From Prevotella sp. UBA2850 (GTDB taxonomy: Bacteria; Bacteroidota; Bacteroidia; Bacteroidales; Bacteroidaceae): a stretch of 33,554 nucleotides of DNA. Numbering within the stretch: position 1 is the first letter of the stretch; every line of letters begins with the position of its first letter. The notes beneath the pieces are model-generated. The model had not been told where the DNA came from, did no database searches, and worked only from the letters and a program-made list of their open reading frames with translations. The DNA lies in the NCBI GenBank assembly GCA_002350805.1, contig DEFO01000034.1:1-33554 (forward strand), given 5' to 3'. The translations under genes and the position numbers were made by a program. Below are positions 8,896 to 16,918 of the stretch, piece by piece.

Positions 8896-10067
8896 AGTAT
8901 TATTTCCCTATACATCTAAATGGTGGAAATCGCGGATGCGAGGCCATAGCCCAAGGATCTGCCATTCTTATTGGCGAATCTTCAGATAAGCTCTTCGGCT
9001 ATTGCAACAATGTGTCTCTTGACACAATGTTAGGATTGCCGAAGTATTTAACACTGATCCCATTCAGAATCAAATCGTACTATTTCGACCGATTCCTGGC
9101 TGCTATCAATAAACTTTTCAGTACATCCCAAACCAAAGAATGGCGGTTATTATATCCCTATAAGTGTTTCCTCCAAATGATTACCAAGGACGACCTTGTG
9201 CTATTTACGGGAGGCGACAAGCTTTGTTACGATGATAATGAAATCATTTATATCAACAACTGGCTTCACGCTAAAGGTATCAAAACTATTCTCTGGGGAT
9301 GCTCTATGGGACCAGAAGACCAGACCGACGAAAAGCTTAAAACACTAAGAAGATTCACACTTATATACGCGCGAGAGTCGCTTACATACGACTATCTCAA
9401 ATCTATAGGTCTTTCCAGCCTACATTTGCTTCCCGACCCTGCCTTTATTTTGGAGCCAGAACCCTGTGAGCTTCCTAACTTTTTCTCACGCGGCAAAATC
9501 ATTGGAATAAACATAAGCAACTATGTAATGGGGGGGATGACCCTCGATAGCCAGTTCGGGAGAGAAGTATTGCACATGATTGATTATATCATTAAACAAA
9601 CCAATCTTAACATATTGTTTATACCCCATGTAACTTGGAACGATCCAAAAGAGAATCAAGACGACAGAGAAATGGCTACCATAATTTGCAACTACTTTGA
9701 TAATAACAACAAACTATGTATACTGGACATAGATCGTCTCAATTATTGCAAAATCAGACATATCATATCGAAATGCAGCATGTTTATCGGTGCACGTACT
9801 CATGCTGTCATCTCCGCCTATGCAACTTGTGTTCCAACAATAGCCCTAGGCTATTCCATTAAATCGCGTGGCATTGCAAAAGACTTAGGTCTTGACAAAA
9901 GACTTGTAGTAAATAGTAGGAATTTCGCCGAAAGGGACCTCATAAGATCTCTCAAATATATGATGAAAAATGAAACAAACATTCGTACTCATCTACAGAA
10001 AATTATGCCTGATTACAAACAAAGGGCTTATCAAATACGTAGAATATTAAAGCAACAATTCTATTAA
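8892..10067 (+). CDS. Polysaccharide pyruvyl transferase family protein
   Basis: Predicted to transfer a pyruvate ketal from phosphoenolpyruvate to a sugar of the repeat unit, adding negative charge. The N-terminus NGGNRGCEAIAQG is the family's glycine-rich start. A middle FTGGDKLCYDD and a C-terminal FIGARTHAVISAYATCVPTIAL (GxRxH, with the catalytic-type His) are its other signatures. Length (391 residues) is typical of the family. It overlaps the polymerase gene by four bases. The family also includes members of unknown activity, so the exact acceptor is not known. Confidence 0.85.
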   Translation: MKYYFPIHLNGGNRGCEAIAQGSAILIGESSDKLFGYCNNVSLDTMLGLPKYLTLIPFRIKSYYFDRFLAAINKLFSTSQTKEWRLLYPYKCFLQMITKDDLVLFTGGDKLCYDDNEIIYINNWLHAKGIKTILWGCSMGPEDQTDEKLKTLRRFTLIYARESLTYDYLKSIGLSSLHLLPDPAFILEPEPCELPNFFSRGKIIGINISNYVMGGMTLDSQFGREVLHMIDYIIKQTNLNILFIPHVTWNDPKENQDDREMATIICNYFDNNNKLCILDIDRLNYCKIRHIISKCSMFIGARTHAVISAYATCVPTIALGYSIKSRGIAKDLGLDKRLVVNSRNFAERDLIRSLKYMMKNETNIRTHLQKIMPDYKQRAYQIRRILKQQFY

Positions 10068-10090
10068 TAATTGATTGTAAACAAAGCTAT

Positions 10091-11242
10091 ATGAAAGCAC
10101 GTGTAATAGCATTCTATCTGCCTCAATTTCATCCCATACCTGAAAACGATAAGTTTTGGGGAAGGGGGTTTACAGAATGGACAAATGTGGCAAAGGCAAA
10201 ACCTTTGTTCCGTGGACACTATCAGCCACGCATTCCTGCTGATCTGGGATTCTACGACCTACGCTTACCTGAAGTTAGAGAGGCACAGGCCGCTATGGCC
10301 AGCGATGCAGGCATTGAAGGTTTTTGCTATTGGCACTACTGGTTTGGTAACGGTAAGAAACTACTTGAACGCCCATTTGAAGAGGTATTATCATCTGGCC
10401 AGCCAGATTTCCCATTCTGTCTGGCATGGGCAAACCACGACTGGACAACTAAAACCTGGCAGAACGGGGGTAGAAAAGAAATGATTGTCCAACAAACTTA
10501 CCCCGGAGAGAAAGACCATATCAGCCATTTCAATTATGTACTTCCCGCATTTCTAGACCACAGATATATAAAAGTAGACGGTAAACCACTTTTTTTAATT
10601 CTGGAACCTTACTATTTCAAAGGGCTTACATTATTTATGGACCTATGGAGAAAGCTTGCTGTTGAGCATGGTTTGAAGGGAATCTACTTTGTGGGAATGG
10701 GCAATTCTACATCTACTGTCAAAAAAAATGGAGACGGTACAGTAGAACGGGTACTGCCCAATTTGGAGAGTAGTGCAGCCCTTTATAAAGAAATACTCTC
10801 TTGGGGATTCGACGGTTATAACTCATGGGGTAAATCTCGAGCAGAAATGTTAAGTCAAGGAAAATTCCTAAGACTTATCCGCCGTGGTTTGCATGAGAAG
10901 TTCCCCTTTTTACCTGCTTATCATCTTAATTATCCAAAAGTGATGCGCAAAGAATACTATTTTGCACCAGAAGACACCTGGGACAACATCTATCCAACGC
11001 TTTTTCCACAATGGGACCGAAGCCCGCGCATAGCTAAAGCTGATGGAATATACATCAATGCTACACCCAAATATTTTAAAAAGCATATCGAAGATGCATT
11101 GGAAGTCATTTCCAACAAACCCGCTGAACACAGAATATTATTCCTACGTTCATGGAATGAATGGGGAGAAGGCAATTATGTAGAGCCTGACCTGAAGTAT
11201 GGCCACGGTTATTTAGATGCCTTAAAAAAAACCATAAAATAA
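10091..11242 (+). CDS. WbsX-type glycosyltransferase (GH99-like domain)
   Basis: A cytoplasmic enzyme of the WbsX family, annotated as glycosyltransferase WbsX or GH99-like, common in O-antigen and capsule loci. Signature segments are IAFYLPQFHPIPENDKFWG (residues 6-24), the GFTEWTNV that follows, FCYWHYWFGNGKKLLERP (about 79-96), LAWANHDWT near 118, and the C-terminal SWNEWGEGNYVEPD. The match spans the whole 383 residues. Whether these proteins transfer or hydrolyse sugars is not settled; glycosyltransferase is the customary call from genomic context. Confidence 0.85.
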   Translation: MKARVIAFYLPQFHPIPENDKFWGRGFTEWTNVAKAKPLFRGHYQPRIPADLGFYDLRLPEVREAQAAMASDAGIEGFCYWHYWFGNGKKLLERPFEEVLSSGQPDFPFCLAWANHDWTTKTWQNGGRKEMIVQQTYPGEKDHISHFNYVLPAFLDHRYIKVDGKPLFLILEPYYFKGLTLFMDLWRKLAVEHGLKGIYFVGMGNSTSTVKKNGDGTVERVLPNLESSAALYKEILSWGFDGYNSWGKSRAEMLSQGKFLRLIRRGLHEKFPFLPAYHLNYPKVMRKEYYFAPEDTWDNIYPTLFPQWDRSPRIAKADGIYINATPKYFKKHIEDALEVISNKPAEHRILFLRSWNEWGEGNYVEPDLKYGHGYLDALKKTIK

Positions 11243-11248
11243 AAGACA

Positions 11249-12163
11249 ATGCAATACGACACACCCATACTCTTTATATTTTTCTGCCGTAAGCATATTG
11301 CTATTCAAAGTTTCGAGAGAATAAGACAATTAAGACCTTCTAAACTTTATCTGGCTTGCGACGGACCGAGATGTCATATAAATGGCGAGACAGACGTTGT
11401 TGCTAAAACTCGTCAGGCCATTATAGATAGCATAGACTGGAACTGTCAAGTAATGACATTGTTTCAAGACACCAATCTAGGATGTGGCATGGGAGTTTAT
11501 ACTGCTATCAATTGGTTTTTCGAAAATGAGGAAGAAGGAATTATTCTAGAGGATGATTGCATAGCCAATCCCAGTTTTTTCCCTTTCGCAGCGGAGCTCT
11601 TAAATAAGTATCGCAATGACGACAGGGTGGGCATGATTGCAGGAACCAACCAGATAGCCAAATGGCCAATACTGTATTCTTATTGTTTTTCAAAATATGC
11701 GGCTTGTTGGGGATGGGCTACATGGCGGAGAGCATGGAAGAATATGGACCACAATTTATCATTCTTCCCGACTGAAAAGTATAATATTCTCAAAAACCGT
11801 GGTTATTTAGGCAAAGACACAGACCGATGGGAATACCAAGTCGGCATGATTAAAAAGCAACGAGTATCAGCATGGGATTGGCAATGGTATTTTTCTCTAG
11901 CTGCACAAAATCAGCTATGTATCTTTCCCAAAGTGAATTTGATATCTAATATAGGTAATGACGCATCGGCTACGCATACGGCATTCTCAAATGTTTTCAT
12001 CAAGAGCCATGAGATAACTTTTCCATTAAACCACCCTAAATATGTGATGCCCGACTACGCTTTCGACCGCCGATTTTATAAAAAGGAAAACAGCTTTCTA
12101 GCTGTAGTGAAACGTAGAATACCGTATAGCATCAAACAGTTTATCAAACACCATCTACATTAA
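11249..12163 (+). CDS. HlpA-like glycosyltransferase (nucleotide-sugar, GT-A fold)
   Basis: A predicted sugar transferase with a GT-A fold. The N-terminus TPILFIFFCRKHIA and KLYLACDGPR resemble proteins annotated as nucleotide-diphospho-sugar transferase or hemolytic protein HlpA-like. The acidic metal/nucleotide-binding motif appears as EEEGIILEDDCIANPSFF (about residues 92-110). CWGWATWRRAW (about 151-161) is characteristic of the family. It follows the WbsX-type gene by six bases, so it belongs to the same transcript. Donor and acceptor sugars cannot be told from the sequence. Confidence 0.78.
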   Translation: MQYDTPILFIFFCRKHIAIQSFERIRQLRPSKLYLACDGPRCHINGETDVVAKTRQAIIDSIDWNCQVMTLFQDTNLGCGMGVYTAINWFFENEEEGIILEDDCIANPSFFPFAAELLNKYRNDDRVGMIAGTNQIAKWPILYSYCFSKYAACWGWATWRRAWKNMDHNLSFFPTEKYNILKNRGYLGKDTDRWEYQVGMIKKQRVSAWDWQWYFSLAAQNQLCIFPKVNLISNIGNDASATHTAFSNVFIKSHEITFPLNHPKYVMPDYAFDRRFYKKENSFLAVVKRRIPYSIKQFIKHHLH

Positions 12164-12188
12164 ACATCATTCTGACTTTATTGTGTAT

Positions 12189-12893
12189 ATGTATAAAAGT
12201 ATCTCTACCCTAAAAGGCAATTACAAATACAAGTATATTCCAATCTTTGAAGGGTTCAAAGTCATCGACAAGCAGATTGCCAATGAAAACCTCCAACTGC
12301 TCAAGGAGATATGCGACAGGAACCATTTGCAGTTCATCCTCATGTTTGGCACCCTCTTAGGGGCTGTCAGGGAGCATGACTTTATTGACCATGATGAGGA
12401 TATCGACTTGGTAATGGACTTCAGCGACCTTTCGGGCTTTCTGGGCATTCTTTTTGAGTTGCGCGAGAACGGATTCGAGATGGCTCGGTTTGAAAGACGA
12501 GGTTTTCTGTCTATCATCAGAAAAGGAGAATACATCGATATTTATTTCTTCCAGCCGTACCCGAATGACACGGAACTGAGGTATTGTTGCCAAGATATTT
12601 GCGAGAAAAAATACGTTGAAGAGTTAGCGCCCCTTGAGTTTCTTGGAAACACCTACATGGCACCTAAAGACTATGAAGGGTATCTGGAGCATCAATATGG
12701 CAAGAACTGGCGAACGCCAGTGAAGTTCTTCACCTATAAGAAACCTGGACTCGGACGATACAAACAGATAGCCGTCCAATATATTAAGCTGATGCTTCCA
12801 GCAGCTGTCACCGAGTGGATTCAGCAGAAGAAAGAACAGCCTATTCTTGATGGTTTTATTAGGAAAATCTACGAAAAACGTCAGAACTCATGA
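12189..12893 (+). CDS. LicD family phosphotransferase
   Basis: A LicD-family enzyme. Characterised members transfer phosphocholine or other phospho-groups from a CDP-linked donor onto surface glycans. The signature is FGTLLGAVREHDFIDHDEDI (about residues 53-72), containing the Gly-rich turn and the catalytic DED/DID acidic cluster. The ATG at 12189 is chosen; an in-frame GTG six bases upstream is the alternative. Length (234 residues) fits the family. No phosphocholine uptake or activation genes (licA, licB, licC) are visible, so the group transferred is open. Its end overlaps the next gene by four bases. Confidence 0.85.
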   Translation: MYKSISTLKGNYKYKYIPIFEGFKVIDKQIANENLQLLKEICDRNHLQFILMFGTLLGAVREHDFIDHDEDIDLVMDFSDLSGFLGILFELRENGFEMARFERRGFLSIIRKGEYIDIYFFQPYPNDTELRYCCQDICEKKYVEELAPLEFLGNTYMAPKDYEGYLEHQYGKNWRTPVKFFTYKKPGLGRYKQIAVQYIKLMLPAAVTEWIQQKKEQPILDGFIRKIYEKRQNS

Positions 12894-13651
12894 AAGTATC
12901 GATCATCACCGTCACCTTTAACAGCGGCCAAACCATTGCCGACACGCTTGAAAGTGTGCTCCGACAGACCTACAGCGACATCGAGCTGATTGTTGTCGAC
13001 GGGCTTTCTACGGACAACACCATGGAGATTGTCCGGCAGTTTGAGCCTAAGTTTGGCGGGCGAATGCGCTGGATTTCCGAGAAAGACCGTGGCATCTACG
13101 ACGCTATGAACAAGGGCTTAGCCTTGGCTACAGGCGATGTGGTGGGTATTCTGAATTCCGATGATTTCTTCTCTGCCGATGATGTCGTAGAAAGAATGGT
13201 CGGTGAGTTTTCCGATGACGTAGACTTAGTGTATGGCGACATTCATTTCGTGCGAGAAAGCAACTTGAAGAAAAGCATCCGCTACTATTCCGGGCGTATC
13301 TTCCGCCCTTGGATGGTGCGCTGGGGATTCTTCCCGCCACACCCCTCACTCTATGTGCGGCGCAGCATCTACGACCAATACGGGTACTACAAGGCCGACT
13401 ATAAGATTTCAGCCGATTTCGAGATGATAGCCCGTCTGTGCTATGTGCATCGCCTGAGATACCGCTACATCCACATGGACTTTGTCACCATGCGCATGGG
13501 CGGCGCCAGTACCGACAGTTTGAGCAGCCGTATATTGGGCACAAAGGAAGACTTGCAAGCCTGTCGTGAGTTGGGCATCAAGAGCAATAAACTGATGATA
13601 TATTGCAAATACATCATCAAGGCATTCCAGGCTGTTTTCATCAGAAGCTGA
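12890..13651 (+). CDS. Glycosyltransferase family 2
   Basis: A cytoplasmic GT-A sugar transferase with the canonical GT2 start VSIITVTFNSGQTIADTLES (residues 3-22), nucleotide-binding VVDGLSTDNT (35-44), DRGIYDAMNKGLALATGD (66-83) and the DxD-type motif LNSDD (88-92). It resembles the WcaE-like subgroup of Bacteroidota capsule loci. At 253 residues it has the bare catalytic domain with no membrane anchor. It is translationally coupled to licD (ATGA overlap) and is the last gene before a likely terminator. Its base composition is more balanced than that of the upstream cassette. Confidence 0.9.
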   Translation: MKVSIITVTFNSGQTIADTLESVLRQTYSDIELIVVDGLSTDNTMEIVRQFEPKFGGRMRWISEKDRGIYDAMNKGLALATGDVVGILNSDDFFSADDVVERMVGEFSDDVDLVYGDIHFVRESNLKKSIRYYSGRIFRPWMVRWGFFPPHPSLYVRRSIYDQYGYYKADYKISADFEMIARLCYVHRLRYRYIHMDFVTMRMGGASTDSLSSRILGTKEDLQACRELGIKSNKLMIYCKYIIKAFQAVFIRS

Positions 13652-13684
13652 AGAACAGTAAGAATGCTTCTGGTCCCATTTTTT
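13640..13684 (+). terminator. Probable terminator of the main polysaccharide operon
   Basis: ATCAGAAGC at 13640-13648 pairs with GCTTCTGGT at 13666-13674 (one T-G pair) around a 17-base loop that includes the stop codon of the GT2 gene. A run of six T starts at 13679. The long loop and the four-base gap before the T-run make it weaker than the terminator at 1527. Confidence 0.45.
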
Positions 13685-13707
13685 ATACTAGCGAAAAAAA
13701 CGTTCAG

Positions 13708-13847
13708 CGTTCAGTTAGTTCAGTAAGGAAATGAGGGTTTCAATTTCTTTATAATTATATATATTATTGATTATTAAGTAGTTATACTACTATAATAACT
13801 AAAACACTTAACCTATTGAACTACTGAACTTACTGAACTCTGAAACG
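13708..13847. repeat. Long imperfect inverted repeat with GTTCAGT-type arms
   Basis: The left arm (13708-13727, CGTTCAGTTAGTTCAGTAAG) matches the reverse complement of the right arm (13829-13847, CTTACTGAACTCTGAAACG) with few differences. The arms themselves contain repeated TTCAG/CTGAA units. The roughly 100 bases between them are very AT-rich (ATAATTATATATATTATTG and similar). It could form a long hairpin or be a dispersed intergenic repeat. No gene is visible in it. Confidence 0.6.
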
Positions 13848-13861
13848 CTTTGTCCTCCACG

Positions 13862-14008
13862 CTAGAAAACCACGATGCTGATCAGGTCGAAGGCCTCTCG
13901 TGACAGTTTTGAAGAGAGTGCTCCGAACGCTCCAGAGGACTCCTTTAGACAGCTAAAGCAGCCGATTGGCGGGCCAAAGTAATGCTTTATCCTCTGTCGG
14001 TGCGGCAT
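13862..14008 (-). other. Short orphan reading frame, doubtful coding
   Basis: An ATG-initiated frame of 48 codons on the minus strand beginning MPHRQRIKHYFGPPIGCF and ending FDLISIVVF. It has a Ser-rich middle, no signal peptide, no recognised domain and no clear promoter. I have the impression that similar short frames recur in Prevotella intergenic regions, which would make it part of a dispersed repeat rather than a gene, but this was not checked. The rest of the 13652-14148 spacer holds the inverted repeat and nothing else I can name. Confidence 0.25.
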
Positions 14009-14148
14009 TGGCATGACACATCAAACTAAAACAGAACAAAAAACATGGCTTTTCGGACAATAATTCTAGTTTGCCGGTATAATAAGTGAGGAAAATCTCC
14101 GTTTAATAAGTAACAGTTCATGTAAGAAACTAACATAACACACAGTAA

Positions 14149-14778
14149 ATGACAGTACTTGAAAACGGCTACATCACAGATGGAATGAATGAATTCGAGC
14201 GCAATGCGAAGCGTTTGATGGATTTGTTCACGGCCCTTATCTGTCTGATTGTATTCTCTCCCCTTTTCTTGATTTGCTATATTGCCGTGAAGCGTGAGGA
14301 TGGTGGACCTGCCATTTTCAAGCAAGAGCGCATCGGGCGTTTTGGTCGTCCGTTCTATATCTATAAGTTCCGCAGCATGAGAATAGATGCCGAGAAGGAC
14401 GGACCAGCCCTTTATCAGCATGAGCGCGACACGCGTATGACGAAGGTCGGCAAGTTCCTGCGCGACCATCATCTCGACGAGCTGCCCCAGTTGTGGAATG
14501 TGGTGAAAGGCGAAATGGCATTCATCGGACCGCGACCGGAACGGCAGTATTACATCGACCAGATTATGGAGCGCGACCCGCGCTATGTCTATCTGTACCA
14601 GATCCGCCCGGGAGTGACGAGTTATGCCACGCTCTACAATGGCTATACCGACACCATCGAGAAGATGCTGCGCCGGTTGGAACTCGACCTGTATTACTTG
14701 GAGAATCGCTCGTGGTGGTTCGATATCAAGATTCTGGTCAAGACCTTCATTAATATAGCCTTCGGCAAGAAATTCTAG
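14149..14778 (+). CDS. Priming sugar-phosphate transferase (PglC/WcaJ C-terminal type)
   Basis: The initiating phosphoglycosyl transferase that would put the first sugar-1-phosphate on undecaprenyl phosphate at the cytoplasmic face. The 209-residue protein is the short monotopic form: a single membrane segment (LMDLFTALICLIVFSPLFL, about residues 23-41), then IFKQERIGRFGRPFYIYKFR, the catalytic Asp-Glu pair in LDELPQLWNV (about 108-117) and GPRPERQYY (about 125-133). It lacks the multi-helix N-terminal domain of WbaP/WcaJ. An alternative start is M13. It stands 0.5 kb after the glycosyltransferase cluster with its own untranslated region. I could not find a convincing TAnnTTTG promoter. Confidence 0.92.
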   Translation: MTVLENGYITDGMNEFERNAKRLMDLFTALICLIVFSPLFLICYIAVKREDGGPAIFKQERIGRFGRPFYIYKFRSMRIDAEKDGPALYQHERDTRMTKVGKFLRDHHLDELPQLWNVVKGEMAFIGPRPERQYYIDQIMERDPRYVYLYQIRPGVTSYATLYNGYTDTIEKMLRRLELDLYYLENRSWWFDIKILVKTFINIAFGKKF

Positions 14779-14855
14779 TTATAGCAATTCAAAGAAGAAG
14801 AATAGAGAATTCTAACTATCCGCTATTTCTTATCTGCATCATCCGCTTTCGGTTC

Positions 14856-15332
14856 TTACATTTTCTTGAACCTCAGGCGCAACGTATTGTTGCTCAGCGT
14901 CATGCTGCGCCCCGACAGATTGTCTATCTGGAAAACTTCAGTAATACTATTCAAGCCAAATGGGGCTATCTCACTGATATTCTCAACCACAGGGTCGCCC
15001 TTCTCGCGTTGATCGTAGCGCACTTCACTGACCGTCAGACGATTGTCCTGATGGGTAAACTGACTGACAAAACGCCTTGTACCTTGTATGTCGGGCGAGT
15101 AGAACTGCAGCAATGTGCCCTGAACGCCCCAGAAGAAACGCTGCTGGCTGAGGTCGGTGACGGCACCGTTATGGAGCGAGTCGACACTTACCAGATGCCA
15201 ATAGCCATCCAATTGACCGTTCTCAGAATGGTCGAAATCCACGAGTCCGCACGAATGCAAGCTGCCCCCTACGATCAATAGCAGGGCGGTAATGCCCAAT
15301 GATATGATAGATTTTTTCATTTTCAAAGTCAT
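14856..15332 (-). CDS. Lipocalin-like lipoprotein downstream of wzi
   Basis: A small predicted lipoprotein (158 residues) of the lipocalin-like/DUF4847 type. The signal region ends GGSLHSC, with lipidated Cys at residue 28 counted from the first ATG. DGYWHLVSVDS (about residues 42-52) is the typical first strand of lipocalin-like small lipoproteins. The start at 15332 overlaps the wzi stop by four bases (ATGA); an internal ATG at 15320 (MKKSIIS) would give a shorter, more standard signal peptide. Co-occurrence with Wzi suggests a surface role, but the ligand is unknown. Confidence 0.72.
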   Translation of the reverse strand: MTLKMKKSIISLGITALLLIVGGSLHSCGLVDFDHSENGQLDGYWHLVSVDSLHNGAVTDLSQQRFFWGVQGTLLQFYSPDIQGTRRFVSQFTHQDNRLTVSEVRYDQREKGDPVVENISEIAPFGLNSITEVFQIDNLSGRSMTLSNNTLRLRFKKM

Positions 15333-16906
15333 TTTTTAGTTCTACTGAGCAGTCCCGATTTCGAGACAGTAAGCTGGGCACCATAGTTATGACCCAGTAT
15401 GTAGCCAGCATCCATGCCAACGGCTGCGCGCAAGCACCATCCTTTTGCCATCTTATAAGCGGCTTCGGCCATCACACTCAGATTGTGGTGCCGCTTGGTA
15501 TAGGGCTGGGCGTAGGTGCCGAAACCCTCCTGCCAGGTGGCCAGCAGTCGATATGAGAGATTGCTGAGGGGCTGGCCGGCCAGTCCGAGGTGGAAAGCCA
15601 TGAAACGGTTGTTCTCGAACTCAATCTTTCCGTCGGTGTTATAGATGGGCGAACGGTAGAGCGGGTTGCCCATGGTCTGCCCCCAGTGCTGCCAGCTGGT
15701 ATAGATGTAGTGATTATAGTAGTCGTCCATACCACTGATATGCGTGGGGAACGCCTGTGTATGGTCATGATAGACTGGGCCGCTCTGATAGCGAGTGTAG
15801 ATATACTCCACCACAATGTCGCGCAGCCACTCACCATATTTCAGGTTGAGTTCCATGCCCAGCATCATGTCTTTCAGGTCGTAAAGGAAGTAACGGCGGT
15901 TTTTCTCGACGTTCCATTCGTCGCCTGTACCATATCCATTATAGTCGAGTTGCAGCATCGACGAGTGGTCTTCGAAATATTTGTCGGCATACAGGCCCAA
16001 CCGCCAGGTGTCGGCATTGTAATTCAAGCGCAACATCCAGCTGCCCAACAGGTTACCTTCGGCATTCTGATAGGCAGTACCTTCCTCGGGAGCATCGGCT
16101 CCACCGGGCAGGAAAGCCTTCCACATGCCTTTCAGCGAGTTGTCGCCTTTATAGACTACTACATCATCACCTACCTTATTATAACTGCTTCCGCCAAACA
16201 TAGACGACATCTCCAGTCCCATCTCAACTGAGAAGGGGAAGAAATCCTCGTTTTTGCCAATCCTCAGGAAGCCCGCCTTGGTGTGAAGAAGGGCATCCTC
16301 GGTATACTGATGCTCCAATTTGGTGAAGTCTTTCTGCCAATTATCATCGGTGAATTTACCGTAGGCCACATGTCCTTTCATTTGTATCCAGCCATTCAGG
16401 AAGGGCAGTGCCCAGTAGTCGTCGAGTGCCAGGCGGACCTGCGGAATGGGGCGGGCATTGATACCCAAAGTTTGCGAACCGCTGCTCAGCTGGTTGTTTT
16501 TCAAGTTCATAGGCAGTTCTTTGCTACCCACAAGCAATGACCCATGCAGCCATCGCAGCTCGGCAAAAGCCTGATGCACCACGGGGTTGGCCGTATGATG
16601 ATAGGTGGCGGCCACGTCTAAGCCATAACCAATGCCCCACCGCCGCAAGGAGTCCTGCCGCAGCGGCCGAATGAGACTGGCCCGCAGATAACCGTTGGTG
16701 CTTTCCAGCGAACTGAGTCCATAGCGGTTGGCATTGAGCCAAAGCGGTGTCTTGCCGTCAGAAGCTGACACTTGAGCCTCCACCCGGTAGGTCAGGCCTT
16801 CCGCCAGATTGAGTTTATCGGCACCTTCGTTGTCGGCCCATGCTGGCTGTGCTGTCACGGTCAGCGCCGCCGGAAGAAGGAGTAATATAGTGAGTATTTT
16901 TTTCAT
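15329..16906 (-). CDS. Capsule assembly Wzi family outer-membrane protein
   Basis: An outer-membrane beta-barrel of the Wzi family, a lectin that in E. coli anchors group 1 capsule to the cell surface. The ATG at 16906 gives the signal peptide MKKILTILLLLPAALTVTAQ; ATGs at 16912 and 16915 just upstream are equally possible. Mature features are the opening LTYRVEAQVSASDGKTPLWL, alternating aromatic/polar beta strands throughout, and LVGSKELPMNL. Length (525 residues) is normal for the family. The gene begins immediately after the aminotransferase stop and is coupled to the lipocalin-like gene, so the three form one operon. Confidence 0.88.
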   Translation of the reverse strand: MKKILTILLLLPAALTVTAQPAWADNEGADKLNLAEGLTYRVEAQVSASDGKTPLWLNANRYGLSSLESTNGYLRASLIRPLRQDSLRRWGIGYGLDVAATYHHTANPVVHQAFAELRWLHGSLLVGSKELPMNLKNNQLSSGSQTLGINARPIPQVRLALDDYWALPFLNGWIQMKGHVAYGKFTDDNWQKDFTKLEHQYTEDALLHTKAGFLRIGKNEDFFPFSVEMGLEMSSMFGGSSYNKVGDDVVVYKGDNSLKGMWKAFLPGGADAPEEGTAYQNAEGNLLGSWMLRLNYNADTWRLGLYADKYFEDHSSMLQLDYNGYGTGDEWNVEKNRRYFLYDLKDMMLGMELNLKYGEWLRDIVVEYIYTRYQSGPVYHDHTQAFPTHISGMDDYYNHYIYTSWQHWGQTMGNPLYRSPIYNTDGKIEFENNRFMAFHLGLAGQPLSNLSYRLLATWQEGFGTYAQPYTKRHHNLSVMAEAAYKMAKGWCLRAAVGMDAGYILGHNYGAQLTVSKSGLLSRTKK

Positions 16907-16918
16907 GTTCATCATCAA

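Noticed and set aside
14026..14472. 148-codon frame on the minus strand overlapping the priming transferase
   Set aside because: It runs antisense to a strongly conserved transferase, has no recognisable domain and no promoter.
14779..14855. TAGTTA/TAACTA complementary segments between the priming transferase and the lipocalin-like gene as a convergent terminator
   Set aside because: The stem is short, interrupted by an internal loop and lacks a T-run on either strand.
15590..16231. 213-codon + strand frame inside wzi
   Set aside because: It is the antisense shadow of the Wzi barrel; composition (Val/Ile/Gln-rich) is typical of mirror frames.
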